A stretch of 42,111 nucleotides of DNA, taken from assembly GCA_022844045.1 (NCBI GenBank), contig JALHMM010000056.1, forward strand, positions 1 to 42,111. The letters are read 5' to 3'. Every line of letters begins with the position of its first letter. The first letter of the stretch is position 1. A program made the translations under genes and the position numbers. The notes below the pieces were generated by a model. That model was given only the letters and a program-made list of their open reading frames with translations, searched no databases and had not been told where the DNA came from. Positions 8,672-16,817 of the stretch are shown in pieces. This DNA is from Reyranellaceae bacterium (GTDB taxonomy: Bacteria; Pseudomonadota; Alphaproteobacteria; Reyranellales; Reyranellaceae).

Positions 8672-11014
8672 ATGAACAGCGTGAGCGACCTCGACCTCGC
8701 CTTCACCAAATTCGGCGTCGGCCAGCCGGTGCCGCGTACCGAAGACCCCAAGCTGCTGCGCGGCGAAGGCCGATATACCGACGACATCAACCTGCCGAAC
8801 CAGGCCTGGGCGGTGATGGTGCGCAGCCGCATCGCGCACGGCATCCTCAAGGGCATCGACACGTCAGCGGCGCGCGCCATGCCCGGCGTGCTGGCGATCC
8901 TGACCCACGCCGATCTCGACGCCGCCGGCTTCGGCCCGCTGAAATGCGCGCTGAACATCCCCGATCGCCATGGCAAGCCGATGAAGACGCCGCCGCGTCC
9001 ATCACTGGCAAAGGGCAAGGTGCGCTTCGTCGGCGAACCCGTCGCCTGCGTCGTCGCCCAGACCCGCGACCAGGCGAAGGACGCGGCGGAGGCGGTCGAG
9101 CTCGACATCGAGGAGCTGCCCGCCGTCACCAACCCCGCCGATGCGTTGAAGCCCGGTGCGGCGCAGCTGCACGACGACGCGCCCGGCAATCTCGTGCTCG
9201 ATTTCCACTACGGCGACAGCGAGGCGGTGAACAAGGCCTTCGCCGAGGCCGCCCACGTCACGCGCCTGGAGATCGTATCCAACCGCGTCGTCGTCAATGC
9301 CATAGAGCCGCGCTCGGCGATCGGCGAGTACGATGCCAAGGTGGAGCGCTGGATCCTGCGCGTCGGCTGCCAGGGCGTGATGGGCATGCGCGCCGCGCTG
9401 GCGCGCGATGTGCTCAACGTGACGCCCGACAAGGTGCGCGTGCTGACCGGCAATGTCGGCGGCTCGTTCGGCATGAAGGCGCAGCCCTATCCCGAGTACG
9501 GGCCGCTGCTGCTGGCCAGCAAGCTGCTCGGCCGCCCGGTGAAGTGGACCGACGATCGCACCGAGAGCTTCCTCAGCGACCATCACGGCCGCGACCACCA
9601 GCGCATCGCCGAGCTGGCGCTCGACAAGGACGGGAATTTCCTCGCGGTGCGCCTGAGCGGCACCGGCAACGCCGGCGCCTATATCAATCCGCCGCTGCAG
9701 CCGACGACCAACGCGGTGAAGAACCTGATCGACGTCTATCGCACGCCTGTTATGGAGGTGAACACCAAGGTGGTGTTCACCAACACCACGCCGATCGGCG
9801 CCTATCGCGGCGCCGGGCGGCCCGAGGCCAACTACTTCATGGAGCGGCTGATCACCACGGCGGCGCGCGAGATGGGCATCGACCAGGTCGAGCTGCGCCG
9901 GCGCAACCACATCGGCCCTGACGCGTTCCCCTACAAGGCGCCGTCGGACATGCGCTACGACAGCGGCGACTTCACCACCATCCTCGACAAGGCGCTGAAG
10001 GCCGCCGACTGGGACGGCTTCGACAAACGCAAGGCCGAGAGCGCGAAGCGCAACAAGCTGCGCGGCCGCGGCATCGGCTCCTATCTCGAGGTCACCGGCC
10101 CGCCGGCCAAGGAGTATGGCGGCATCCGCTTCGAGGCCGACGGCACGGTGACGATGTTGAGCGGCACGCTCGATTACGGCCAGGGCCACGCCACGCCGTT
10201 CGCCCAAGTGTTGGTCGACCGGCTCGGCATCCCATTCGAGCGCTTCCGCCTGCTGCAGGGAGACTCGGATCAGCTCAAGGTCGGCGGTGGCACCGGCGGT
10301 TCGAAATCGGCGCTGGTCGCGTCACAGGCCTTCATCGAGGCCGCCGACCTGCTGATCGAAAAGGGCAAGCTGATCGCCGCCCACGTGCTGGAGGCCTCGG
10401 CGGCCGACATCGAGTTCGCGCGCGGCCGCTTCACCATCGCCGGCACCGATCGCAGCATCACGGTCATCGAGCTCGCGGACAAACTGCGCGCCGGCCTCAA
10501 GCTGCCCCCCGACGTGCCCAGCTCGCTGGACATCAGCCACATCTCCGACAACCCGCCCTTCTCGTTCCCCAACGGCTGCCACGTCGCCGAGGTCGAGATC
10601 GATCGCGACACCGGGCAGATCGAGGTGGTGCGCTACTTCATGGTCAACGACTTCGGCACCGTCATCAATCCGATGCTGGTGGCGGGCCAGGCGCATGGCG
10701 GCGTCATCCAGGGCATCGGCCAGGCGCTGATGGAGCGCACCGTTTACGACCCGCAGGGCCAGCCGCTGGCCGGCTCCTATATGGACTACGCCATGCCGCG
10801 CGCCTCCGACGCGCCGGACTTCTCGATCGAGAACCACTCCGTGCCGTGCAAGACCAACCGGCTGGGCGTGAAGGGCTGCGGCGAGGCCGGCTGCGCCGGC
10901 GCCCTGCCCTCGGTCATGAACGCCGTGGTCGACGCGCTGTCGGGTCACGGCGTGACGCATATCGACATGCCGGTGACGCCGGAGAAGGCGTGGCGAATTC
11001 TCAATCGCGCCTGA
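8672..11014 (+). CDS. Molybdopterin-binding large subunit, xanthine dehydrogenase/aldehyde oxidase family
   Basis: 780 residues, normal length for a large (L) subunit. The N-terminal a/b hammerhead domain starts near VPRTEDPKLLRGEGRYTDDI. The Mo-cofactor domain follows, with GGSFGMK, AYRGAGRPE (residues ~377-385) and the catalytic Glu738 in GCGEAG. AYRGAGR marks the form II/aldehyde oxidase type, not true form I CO dehydrogenase (AYRCSFR). It should hydroxylate an aldehyde or heterocycle in the cytoplasm. Such enzymes normally need a 2Fe-2S small subunit and an FAD medium subunit; neither is adjacent. ATG 8672 is preceded by GGAGAG. Confidence 0.9.
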   Translation: MNSVSDLDLAFTKFGVGQPVPRTEDPKLLRGEGRYTDDINLPNQAWAVMVRSRIAHGILKGIDTSAARAMPGVLAILTHADLDAAGFGPLKCALNIPDRHGKPMKTPPRPSLAKGKVRFVGEPVACVVAQTRDQAKDAAEAVELDIEELPAVTNPADALKPGAAQLHDDAPGNLVLDFHYGDSEAVNKAFAEAAHVTRLEIVSNRVVVNAIEPRSAIGEYDAKVERWILRVGCQGVMGMRAALARDVLNVTPDKVRVLTGNVGGSFGMKAQPYPEYGPLLLASKLLGRPVKWTDDRTESFLSDHHGRDHQRIAELALDKDGNFLAVRLSGTGNAGAYINPPLQPTTNAVKNLIDVYRTPVMEVNTKVVFTNTTPIGAYRGAGRPEANYFMERLITTAAREMGIDQVELRRRNHIGPDAFPYKAPSDMRYDSGDFTTILDKALKAADWDGFDKRKAESAKRNKLRGRGIGSYLEVTGPPAKEYGGIRFEADGTVTMLSGTLDYGQGHATPFAQVLVDRLGIPFERFRLLQGDSDQLKVGGGTGGSKSALVASQAFIEAADLLIEKGKLIAAHVLEASAADIEFARGRFTIAGTDRSITVIELADKLRAGLKLPPDVPSSLDISHISDNPPFSFPNGCHVAEVEIDRDTGQIEVVRYFMVNDFGTVINPMLVAGQAHGGVIQGIGQALMERTVYDPQGQPLAGSYMDYAMPRASDAPDFSIENHSVPCKTNRLGVKGCGEAGCAGALPSVMNAVVDALSGHGVTHIDMPVTPEKAWRILNRA

Positions 11015-11018
11015 AACC

Positions 11019-11084
11019 TGTCATTCCGAGCGAAGCGAGGAATCCAGGGAGCGGCCTGGATTCCTCGCTCCGCTCGGAATGACA
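11019..11084. repeat. TGTCATTCCGAGCG-type palindrome
   Basis: Begins TGTCATTCCGAGCGAAGCG and ends CGCTCGGAATGACA with almost perfect arms. It starts five bases after the stop of the molybdopterin subunit gene and separates it from the tRNA promoter. Confidence 0.93.
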
Positions 11085-11113
11085 GATCGTGCTCAATGGC
11101 GGTGATCCGACAG

Positions 11114-11143
11114 CTTCAAACGCCGGGCGGGCGCTGCTATAAC
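11114..11143 (+). promoter_or_regulatory. Putative promoter of tRNA-Arg
   Basis: A TATAAC box (11138-11143) lies 20 bases before the tRNA 5' end. A weak CTTCAA (11114-11119) lies 18 bases further upstream as a possible -35. The -10 is convincing, the -35 is not. Confidence 0.45.
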
Positions 11144-11163
11144 ACGTCGGTTCGCATGGCGAT

Positions 11164-11240
11164 GTCCCCGTAGCTCAGCCGGATAGAGCGGCGGTTTCCT
11201 AAACCGTAGGCCGGAGGTTCGAATCCTCTCGGGGACGCCA
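11164..11240 (+). tRNA. tRNA-Arg (anticodon CCU)
   Basis: A full cloverleaf can be drawn. The acceptor stem is GTCCCCG/CGGGGAC, the D stem GCTC/GAGC and the anticodon stem GCGGT/ACCGT (one G-U). The seven-base loop TTCCTAA gives anticodon CCT. The T arm is GGAGG-TTCGAAT-CCTCT. The discriminator is G and CCA is encoded. It reads the rare Arg codon AGG, as expected in a GC-rich genome. The 77-base gene stands alone. tRNA genes are common integration sites, but I saw no integrase or repeated 3' end within the window. Confidence 0.96.
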
Positions 11241-11256
11241 GCCCCGCCGCCGCGCC

Positions 11257-11526
11257 TCAGCGTGGCGGCAATGTGAAGCGGTTGTCGCGCAACGTCTTCT
11301 CGAGAACGGCGATGCCGGCCGCGACATCGCCTTTGCGGCACTGCTCCACCGCTTTGTCCTGATGGACGCGGGTGACCCGGGGGTTGGTCGTCAATGGAGC
11401 CACGTGTCGACTCCACAGTCTGTAAAGTCGCTCGCAATAGGCTACATCGCGGGCGCGATCCTGTGCGATCGCCGGTACGCCGCCATAGGCGGCGAGTGCG
11501 AGGGCTGTCACGATGAGGGCGCGCAT
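11257..11526 (-). CDS. Small exported hypothetical protein
   Basis: 89 residues. A signal peptide (MRALIVTALALAAYGGVPAIAQ, cleavage near residue 21) precedes a ~67-residue mature part with two Cys (AYCERLYRLWSRHV and VEQCRKGDVAAGIAVLEKTLRDNRFTLP). The phrases resemble small conserved periplasmic proteins of Hyphomicrobiales-type bacteria of unknown function. The two Cys could form a disulfide. ATG 11526 is the only sensible start. It is convergent with the tRNA gene, 16 bases away. Confidence 0.72.
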   Translation of the reverse strand: MRALIVTALALAAYGGVPAIAQDRARDVAYCERLYRLWSRHVAPLTTNPRVTRVHQDKAVEQCRKGDVAAGIAVLEKTLRDNRFTLPPR

Positions 11527-11806
11527 GGCGTCGTACTCTGTCCTAGGTGCCGGCGGCCCTTCGGTGGCTCACCGGTGATCGCGCGTGAGATGGGACGGCG
11601 CCCGCCCTGCTTCAAGAATCGCCGCCGGTAACCACCAGCGCCAACCCACAATTCCCCTGTGATGTGCCGGGTTACCTGGCTGCAACGCCTCTCGTGCTCG
11701 TCACAGGCGTTCACATGGTGACAATATTCATGGCGGCCGGGCGTTCTAAGCCGTTGATCGGTCGTCGATTCCTATGCACTTTGTCGCCTCTTCTCGGAGG
11801 CGGCAG

Positions 11807-12994
11807 ATGAGTGTGCGTGCGGGTCGTGAGTTCCTGGCGATTCCCGGGCCGACGACGGTGCCCGATGAGGTCCTGCGGGCGATGCATCGTCCGGCGGTCG
11901 ACATCTATTCCGGCCCGCTGCTGGCGCTGACCGACGGCCTGCTCAAGGACGTCGCCCGCATCTTCCACACCCAGGGACGCGCCTACATCTACATCTCCAA
12001 CGGGCATGGCGCCTGGGAGGCCTCGCTCACCAACATCCTGTCCAGGGGCGACAAGATCCTGGTGCTCGAGAGTGGGCGATTCGCGATCGGCTGGGGCGAG
12101 AGCGCGCGGCGCATGGGCGTCGAGGTCGAGATCCTCAAGGGCGACATGCGCCGGGCCGTACGGCCGGAAGAGGTCGAGGCGCGGCTGAAAGCCGACAAGG
12201 GCAACACCATCAAGGCCATCCTGGTGGTCCAGGTCGACACCGCCTCGGGCGTGGTCAACGACATCGAGGCGATCGGCCAGGCGGTGCGCGCCGCCGGCCA
12301 CGACGCGCTGCTGATGGTCGACGCCGTGGCCTCGCTGGGCTGCATGCCCTTCGAGATGGACAAGTGGGGCGTCGACGTCGCGATGTCGGGCTCGCAGAAG
12401 GGCCTGATGGCGCCGCCCGGCCTGGGCTTCGTCGCCGCCAACGACCGCGCCCGCGCGGCGCACAAGAAGGCCGGCCTGCGCACGCCCTACTGGGACTGGA
12501 CCGAGCGCGAGGGCGATCAGCACTATCAGAAATACGCCGGCACGCCGCCCGAGCATCTGCTGTTCGGCCTGCGCCAGGCGCTCGACATGCTGTTCGAGGA
12601 AGGCCTGGAGAATGTCTTCCGCCGTCACCGGTTGCTGGCCGAGGCGGTGCGCCGCGCCGTCGGCACGTGGAGCGAAGGCCAGGCGGTCGGCTTCAACATC
12701 GTCGAGCCCAACGAGCGCTGCGACACCGTCACCGCGGTGCTGTTCAACAACGGCTACGATCCCGAGGCGCTGCGCGCCTATTGCAACAAGCAGTGCGGCG
12801 TGATCCTCGGCCACGGCATCGGCGAGCTCTCGGGCAAGGCGATCCGCATCGCCCATATGGGCCACGTCAACGCGCCGATGATGCTGGGCACGTTGAGCGT
12901 CGTCGAGATGGCGCTCAACGCGCTCGCCATCCCGCACGGCAAGGGCGGCGCCCAGGCGGCGATCGACTATCTGTCCGCGAACGTGAAGGCGTGA
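11807..12994 (+). CDS. Class V PLP aminotransferase (serine/alanine-glyoxylate type)
   Basis: 395 residues. IPGPTTVPDEVLRAM is the N-terminal signature of the serine-glyoxylate/alanine-glyoxylate aminotransferase group. DAVASLGCMPFEMDKWGVDVAM contains the PLP-ring Asp, and SGSQKGLM carries the Schiff-base Lys198. It should transaminate Ser, Ala or Asp with glyoxylate in the cytoplasm, in C1/photorespiratory-type or glycine metabolism. ATG 11807 is chosen because GGAGG lies at 11796-11800; an in-frame ATG at 11774 lacks such a site. The preceding ~280 bases (11527-11806) hold no supported gene. A palindrome follows the stop after four bases. Confidence 0.9.
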   Translation: MSVRAGREFLAIPGPTTVPDEVLRAMHRPAVDIYSGPLLALTDGLLKDVARIFHTQGRAYIYISNGHGAWEASLTNILSRGDKILVLESGRFAIGWGESARRMGVEVEILKGDMRRAVRPEEVEARLKADKGNTIKAILVVQVDTASGVVNDIEAIGQAVRAAGHDALLMVDAVASLGCMPFEMDKWGVDVAMSGSQKGLMAPPGLGFVAANDRARAAHKKAGLRTPYWDWTEREGDQHYQKYAGTPPEHLLFGLRQALDMLFEEGLENVFRRHRLLAEAVRRAVGTWSEGQAVGFNIVEPNERCDTVTAVLFNNGYDPEALRAYCNKQCGVILGHGIGELSGKAIRIAHMGHVNAPMMLGTLSVVEMALNALAIPHGKGGAQAAIDYLSANVKA

Positions 12995-12998
12995 TCGT

Positions 12999-13126
12999 TA
13001 CCTTCCCCCGGAGGGGGAAGGTGGCGCGCGCAGCGCGACGGATAGGGGATGTTTCAACGCGTCAGGTGTCCGTCTTCGACATCCCCCATCCGCCCTTCGG
13101 GCACCTTCCCCCTCCGGGGGAAGGTA
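12999..13126. repeat. Long palindromic intergenic repeat, CCGGAGG variant
   Basis: Ends are TACCTTCCCCCGGAGGGGG and its complement. The inner part has GATGTTTCAACGCG and CCGTCTTCGACATCCCCC in an imperfect second inverted pair. It fills the space between convergent genes, four bases after one stop and nine before the other. The same variant occurs at 25952, 34361, 36130, 39446 and 41338. Confidence 0.93.
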
Positions 13127-13135
13127 AGACCACCA

Positions 13136-13921
13136 TCAGCTCGTCACCAGCCCGCCATCGACGTTGTAGCACTGGCCGGTGATGTTCCGCGCGCCGGGTG
13201 AGGCGAGGAACACGGCCATCGCGGCGATGTCCTCGGGCGTGTTGGCGCGGCCGATGGGAATCGGCTTCTGGAACTCAGCCAGCGCCTGCTCGAAGTCCTG
13301 CCCGCGCTGGGTCGCGCGCTCCTTGACGATGCGGTTGGCCAACTCGGTGAGCGTCACGCCGGGGCAGATCGAGTTGACGTTGATGTCGTGGCGCGCCAGC
13401 TGCTGCGCCGCCGTCTTGGTCAGCGAGATCACCGCGCCCTTGCTGGCGGCGTAGATCGCGTTCGAGGTGCCGACGAAGCCGCGGCCGGCGATCGAGGCGA
13501 TGTTGATGATGCGCCCGCCCTTGCCGCGCTTGATCATCTCGCGCGCCGCCGCCTGCAGGCAGAAGAAGACGCCCTTGGCGTTGACGCGATGGATGCGGTC
13601 CCAGTCGGCCTCGGTGAGGTCCATGATATAGGCCGAGCGGGTGACGCCGGCGTTGTTGACGATGACGTCGAGCCGGCCCAGCTCCTTCACCGTGCGCGCC
13701 ACCATCGCCTCGATGCTGGGCACGTCGCCGCAATCGGCCTGGATGGCCACGCTGCGCACGCCCAATTCCTCGGCCTTGCGCGCCGTGCGTTGCGCCGCCT
13801 GCTCGTCGATGTCGCTGACCGCCATGGTCGCGCCCTCGGCCGCCATGCCCAGCGCCGTCGCTTCTCCGATGCCCGCGCCGGCGCCGGTCACCAGCACCAC
13901 CTTGTCTTTCAGGCCAGCCAT
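13136..13921 (-). CDS. SDR family NAD(P)-dependent oxidoreductase
   Basis: 261 residues of classical short-chain dehydrogenase. The cofactor loop is TGAGAGIG (residues 12-19), Asp37 after beta-2 suggests NAD preference, and NNAG is at 89-92. The catalytic residues are Ser143, Tyr157 and Lys161 (YAASK), with VDGG near the end. It oxidises or reduces a hydroxy/keto substrate in the cytoplasm; the substrate is not predictable. ATG 13921 is supported by a GGGAGGGA ribosome site; the longer frame to 13996 is not. Divergent from the exported MBL gene at 14024, so the ~100 bases between hold both promoters. Confidence 0.92.
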   Translation of the reverse strand: MAGLKDKVVLVTGAGAGIGEATALGMAAEGATMAVSDIDEQAAQRTARKAEELGVRSVAIQADCGDVPSIEAMVARTVKELGRLDVIVNNAGVTRSAYIMDLTEADWDRIHRVNAKGVFFCLQAAAREMIKRGKGGRIINIASIAGRGFVGTSNAIYAASKGAVISLTKTAAQQLARHDINVNSICPGVTLTELANRIVKERATQRGQDFEQALAEFQKPIPIGRANTPEDIAAMAVFLASPGARNITGQCYNVDGGLVTS

Positions 13922-14023
13922 TTTATTCCCTCCCGCGGCGGTCACTTGAATGTGAGCGGCATCACCATGCCGTCCCTGCCCGCCGCACGCTAGCATCCCA
14001 GCAAAGCAAAGGGAGGAACCGCC

Positions 14024-14944
14024 ATGCCTCGGGGTATCGCAATTCTATCGGCGTTCGTCATCGCTGCCGCGACGTCGGCCTGGGCGCAAACCGCGCCCGC
14101 ACCGACTCCAGCACCGGCACCGCCGCCAGCGCCGGCGCGGCCGGTATTCCAGACCACCAAGGTCGAGGGCACCGACAACGTCTACATCTTCCGCTACATG
14201 GGCCATCAGTCGATGTTCGTGGTCACGCCGGCCGGCGTCATCGCCACCGACCCGATCGGCTATGTCCGGCGCGAGGCCAGCCAGGTCTATGTCGACGAGA
14301 TCAAGAAGGTCACCAATCAGCCGATCCGCTACCTGATCTACAGCCACCACCACTACGACCACATCGCCGGCGGCAAGGCGTTCAAGGATGCCGGCGCCAC
14401 CATCATCGCCCACCGCCGCGCCAAGGAGCGCCTGCAGCAGATCGACGATCCTTTCACGCCGCTGCCCGACGAGGTGATGGAGAACGAGCGCACGATCACC
14501 TTGGGTGGCGTGACCTTGGAGCTGAAGTATCTCGGGCTCAACCACTCCGACTCGACCCTGCTGATGCGGCTGCCGGCGCAGAAGATCGTCTTCGCCGTCG
14601 ACTTCATCGGCGTCGGCGCCTTCCCCGGCCGCGGCATGATCGACTCCTACCCGATCGAGTGGGAGGCCTCGCTCAAGGCGGTGCTGGCCATGGACTGGGA
14701 TCGCCTGATCCCCGGCCATCCCGGACCGGGCGACCGGCTCGGCACCAAGGCCGACGTGCAGACCCTGCTGACCATCCTGGAGGAGGCCTCGGCGGCGGTG
14801 AAGGTCGCGGCGCGCGAAGGCAAGTGCTGGGACGCGGCCGAGAACGAGATCAAGATGGACAAATACAAGGACATGCCGGGCTACGCGACCGGCCTGCCCA
14901 TGGTCCTGCGCCGCTACTGCGGCCTGTGGGGCCGGGGGACCTGA
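14024..14944 (+). CDS. Exported MBL-fold hydrolase
   Basis: 306 residues. Signal peptide MPRGIAILSAFVIAAATSAWA, then a Pro/Ala linker (residues 24-40), then an MBL domain. Motif SHHHYDH gives ligands H108, H110, D112 and H113. LNHSDS, VFAVDF and PGHPGPG supply the remaining metal ligands. The layout resembles periplasmic class B-like or quinoprotein relay MBL proteins. Beta-lactamase activity is possible but not implied. ATG 14024 follows a strong GGGAGGAA site. The stop is followed directly by two tandem palindromes before the convergent trxC gene. Confidence 0.88.
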   Translation: MPRGIAILSAFVIAAATSAWAQTAPAPTPAPAPPPAPARPVFQTTKVEGTDNVYIFRYMGHQSMFVVTPAGVIATDPIGYVRREASQVYVDEIKKVTNQPIRYLIYSHHHYDHIAGGKAFKDAGATIIAHRRAKERLQQIDDPFTPLPDEVMENERTITLGGVTLELKYLGLNHSDSTLLMRLPAQKIVFAVDFIGVGAFPGRGMIDSYPIEWEASLKAVLAMDWDRLIPGHPGPGDRLGTKADVQTLLTILEEASAAVKVAAREGKCWDAAENEIKMDKYKDMPGYATGLPMVLRRYCGLWGRGT

Positions 14945-14945
14945 T

Positions 14946-15124
14946 TTCCTTCTCCCTGCGCATGTCAGAGGCTGCGGACGGCCCCGAGGGAGAAGGTGCC
15001 GAGCGTTAGCGAGGTGGATGAGGGGCTTCCGGGCCTCTCATCCGCCTCCTCGTTTGTTGGACGACCGCGAAGCCCCTCATCCGCCCTTCGGGCACCTTCT
15101 CCCCGCCTTCGCGGGGAGAAGGAA
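14946..15124. repeat. Palindromic repeat, CCTTCTCCCC variant, carrying a small insert
   Basis: The arms are TTCCTTCTCCC and GGGGAGAAGGAA with inner GATGAGGGGCTTC/GAAGCCCCTCATCC. The left arm is interrupted by a 23-base stretch at 14964-14986 (GTCAGAGGCTGCGGACGGCC plus CCG) also present inside another repeat at 39484-39506. A clean copy of this variant lies at 21495-21652. Confidence 0.88.
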
Positions 15125-15136
15125 GCAGGCCCAATG

Positions 15137-15296
15137 CCTTCCCCCGCTGGCGGGGGAAGGTGGCGCGAAGCGCCGGATGGGGGTGGCTGTTGAAGACGGA
15201 CGAGATGTCTCAAGTCAGACCGCGTCTGGCCGCAAGAGCCACCCCCATCCGTCAGCGCTTCGCGCTGCCACCTTCCCCCGCCAGCGGGGGAAGGTA
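15137..15296. repeat. Long palindromic intergenic repeat, GCTGGC variant
   Basis: Second copy of the element seen at 4001-4162, with arms CCTTCCCCCGCTGGCGGGGG and inner GGGGGTGGCT/AGCCACCCCC. It ends two bases before the trxC stop codon. Together with the preceding repeat it fills the whole 350-base gap 14945-15298; no gene is seen there. Confidence 0.92.
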
Positions 15297-15298
15297 GT

Positions 15299-15742
15299 TC
15301 AGCGCACCACGCTCGCGACCCATTGCTCGATCGCGCTCGCCGGCATGGCGCCGGACTTGCGGCCGACCTCGCGGCCGCGATGGATCAGCACCATCGTCGG
15401 AATGCCCTGGATGCCGAAGCGCTGCGCCAGCGACGGCTCGGCGTCGGTATCGACTTTCGCCAGCCGCACCTTGGGCTCGAGCCTGCCCGCCGCCGCCTCG
15501 AACTGCGGCGCCATCTGACGGCACGGCCCGCACCATTCGGCCCAGAAATCCACCAGCAGCGGCAGGTCGCTCTTGTCGGCATGCTGGGCGAAGTGGCCGG
15601 CATCGAGCGCCACCGGCTTGCCCTCGAACAGCGCCTCGCCGCAACTGCCGCACTTGCCGCGCACACCCGGCACCAGCTTCTGCGCCGGGGCACGGTTGAG
15701 CGTATGGCAATGCGGGCAGGCGATCCGCAGGATATCGTTCAT
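15299..15742 (-). CDS. trxC: Thioredoxin TrxC (thioredoxin 2)
   Basis: 147 residues. An N-terminal zinc finger (Cys 9, 12, 31, 34 in CPHC and CGSC) precedes a thioredoxin domain with the active site WCGPC (Cys 71 and 74) and the cis-Pro loop GIPTMVL. This is the diagnostic arrangement of thioredoxin 2, a cytoplasmic disulfide reductase linked to oxidative stress. The ATG at 15742 is preferred over a TTG two codons upstream. Its start lies about 50 bases from that of the divergent dehydrogenase gene at 15792. Confidence 0.95.
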   Translation of the reverse strand: MNDILRIACPHCHTLNRAPAQKLVPGVRGKCGSCGEALFEGKPVALDAGHFAQHADKSDLPLLVDFWAEWCGPCRQMAPQFEAAAGRLEPKVRLAKVDTDAEPSLAQRFGIQGIPTMVLIHRGREVGRKSGAMPASAIEQWVASVVR

Positions 15743-15791
15743 CGCCAACAGATGGCGTCGCGGCGGCGCGCGTCAAGGCATGGAGTGGTCG

Positions 15792-16691
15792 ATGAAGCGG
15801 CGGATCGCGGTGTTGGGGATGGGCCAGATGGGCTCGGGCATGGCGGGCCGCCTCGTCGAGGCCGGCCACGACGTCATGGGCTACGACATCAATCCGGCCA
15901 CACGCGCGGCGCTGACCAAGACCGGCATGGCGATGGCCGACTCGATCAAGGCGGCGCTCGCCGGCCGCGAGATCATCCTCACCAGCCTGCCCGACCCCAA
16001 AGCCGTGCAGGCGGCGTGGCTCGGTGACGGCGGGCTGATAGCCTCGGCCGATCCCGGCAGTCTCTGCATCGAGCTCAGCACCATCGATCCCGCCACCATG
16101 CGCGAGGTCGGCGAGGCGGCGGCCGCGCGCGGGCTCGACGTGGTCGACTGCCCGGTGAGCGGCAGCCCGGCCGAAGCGCGGCTCGGCAAGCTGGTGCTGA
16201 TCGCCGGCGGTGAGCGGCAGACCGTCAACCGCGCCGAGCCGATCCTCTTGGCGCTGGGCGAGACCTGGAAATACACCGGCGGCGTCGGCACCGCGAAGGT
16301 GGTGAAGCTGGTGAACAACATGATGTCGATGGGCAACGTGCTGATCGCCTGCGAGGCCTTCGCGCTGGGCACGGCGGCCGGCGTCGAGGCCGAGACGCTC
16401 TACGACGTGCTGTCGGTCAGCGGCGGTCGCTCGCACCACTTCACCAAGCGCTTCCCCAACGCGCTCAAGAACAACTTCGATCCCGGCTTCAAGATGGAGC
16501 TGGGCGAGAAGGACCTCGCGCTCAGCATCGATCTCGGCCGCGCGCTGAAGATGCCGACACCCGGCGCGTCAACCGTGCGCGAACTCTTCGCGACGGCGCT
16601 GTCCGAGGGCTATCGCGGCCGCGATATCGTGGCGTTGCTGCAGATGTACCAGACGTGGGCGAAGCGCGGCGCTGTCCCGCCGGAAACGTGA
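15792..16691 (+). CDS. NAD(P)-dependent oxidoreductase, 3-hydroxyisobutyrate dehydrogenase family
   Basis: 299 residues. The N-terminal Rossmann loop is GMGQMGSGMA (residues 9-18), followed by the substrate-binding signature DCPVSGSPAEA (119-129) and the catalytic Lys172 in KLVNNMM. This matches beta-hydroxyacid dehydrogenases such as 3-hydroxyisobutyrate or tartronate semialdehyde reductases. Given the glyoxylate-type aminotransferase 3 kb away, a role in hydroxyacid/semialdehyde metabolism is reasonable but unproven. The start is ATG 15792 with GGAG ten bases upstream; ATG 15780 is possible. The longer open frame back to 15573 is antisense to trxC. Confidence 0.9.
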   Translation: MKRRIAVLGMGQMGSGMAGRLVEAGHDVMGYDINPATRAALTKTGMAMADSIKAALAGREIILTSLPDPKAVQAAWLGDGGLIASADPGSLCIELSTIDPATMREVGEAAAARGLDVVDCPVSGSPAEARLGKLVLIAGGERQTVNRAEPILLALGETWKYTGGVGTAKVVKLVNNMMSMGNVLIACEAFALGTAAGVEAETLYDVLSVSGGRSHHFTKRFPNALKNNFDPGFKMELGEKDLALSIDLGRALKMPTPGASTVRELFATALSEGYRGRDIVALLQMYQTWAKRGAVPPET

Positions 16692-16699
16692 AGAAGACG

Positions 16700-16813
16700 A
16701 ACCACAGAGGCACAGAGACACAGAGGAAAACGAAGAGAGGAAAAAGCGCGCAAAGCGCGCAGCCTTAGTCTTCTCTTCTTGGTCTTCCTCTGTGTCTCTG
16801 TGCCTCTGTGGTT
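16700..16813. repeat. ACCACAGAGGCACAGAG palindrome
   Basis: Arms AACCACAGAGGCACAGAGAC and its complement, about 29 bases each, around a purine-rich centre that includes GCGCGCAAAGCGCGC. It is lower in GC than everything around it and unrelated to the other repeat families. It occupies the gap between two convergent genes, eight bases after one stop and four before the other. Confidence 0.92.
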
Positions 16814-16817
16814 GGCC

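Noticed and set aside
8672..11014. Form I CO dehydrogenase CoxL
   Set aside because: The active-site loop reads AYRGAGR, not AYRCSFR, and no coxM or coxS is adjacent.
11164..11240. tRNA-Arg as the attachment site of a genomic island
   Set aside because: No integrase gene and no second copy of the tRNA 3' end was seen in the window; the genes on both sides are typical chromosomal ones.
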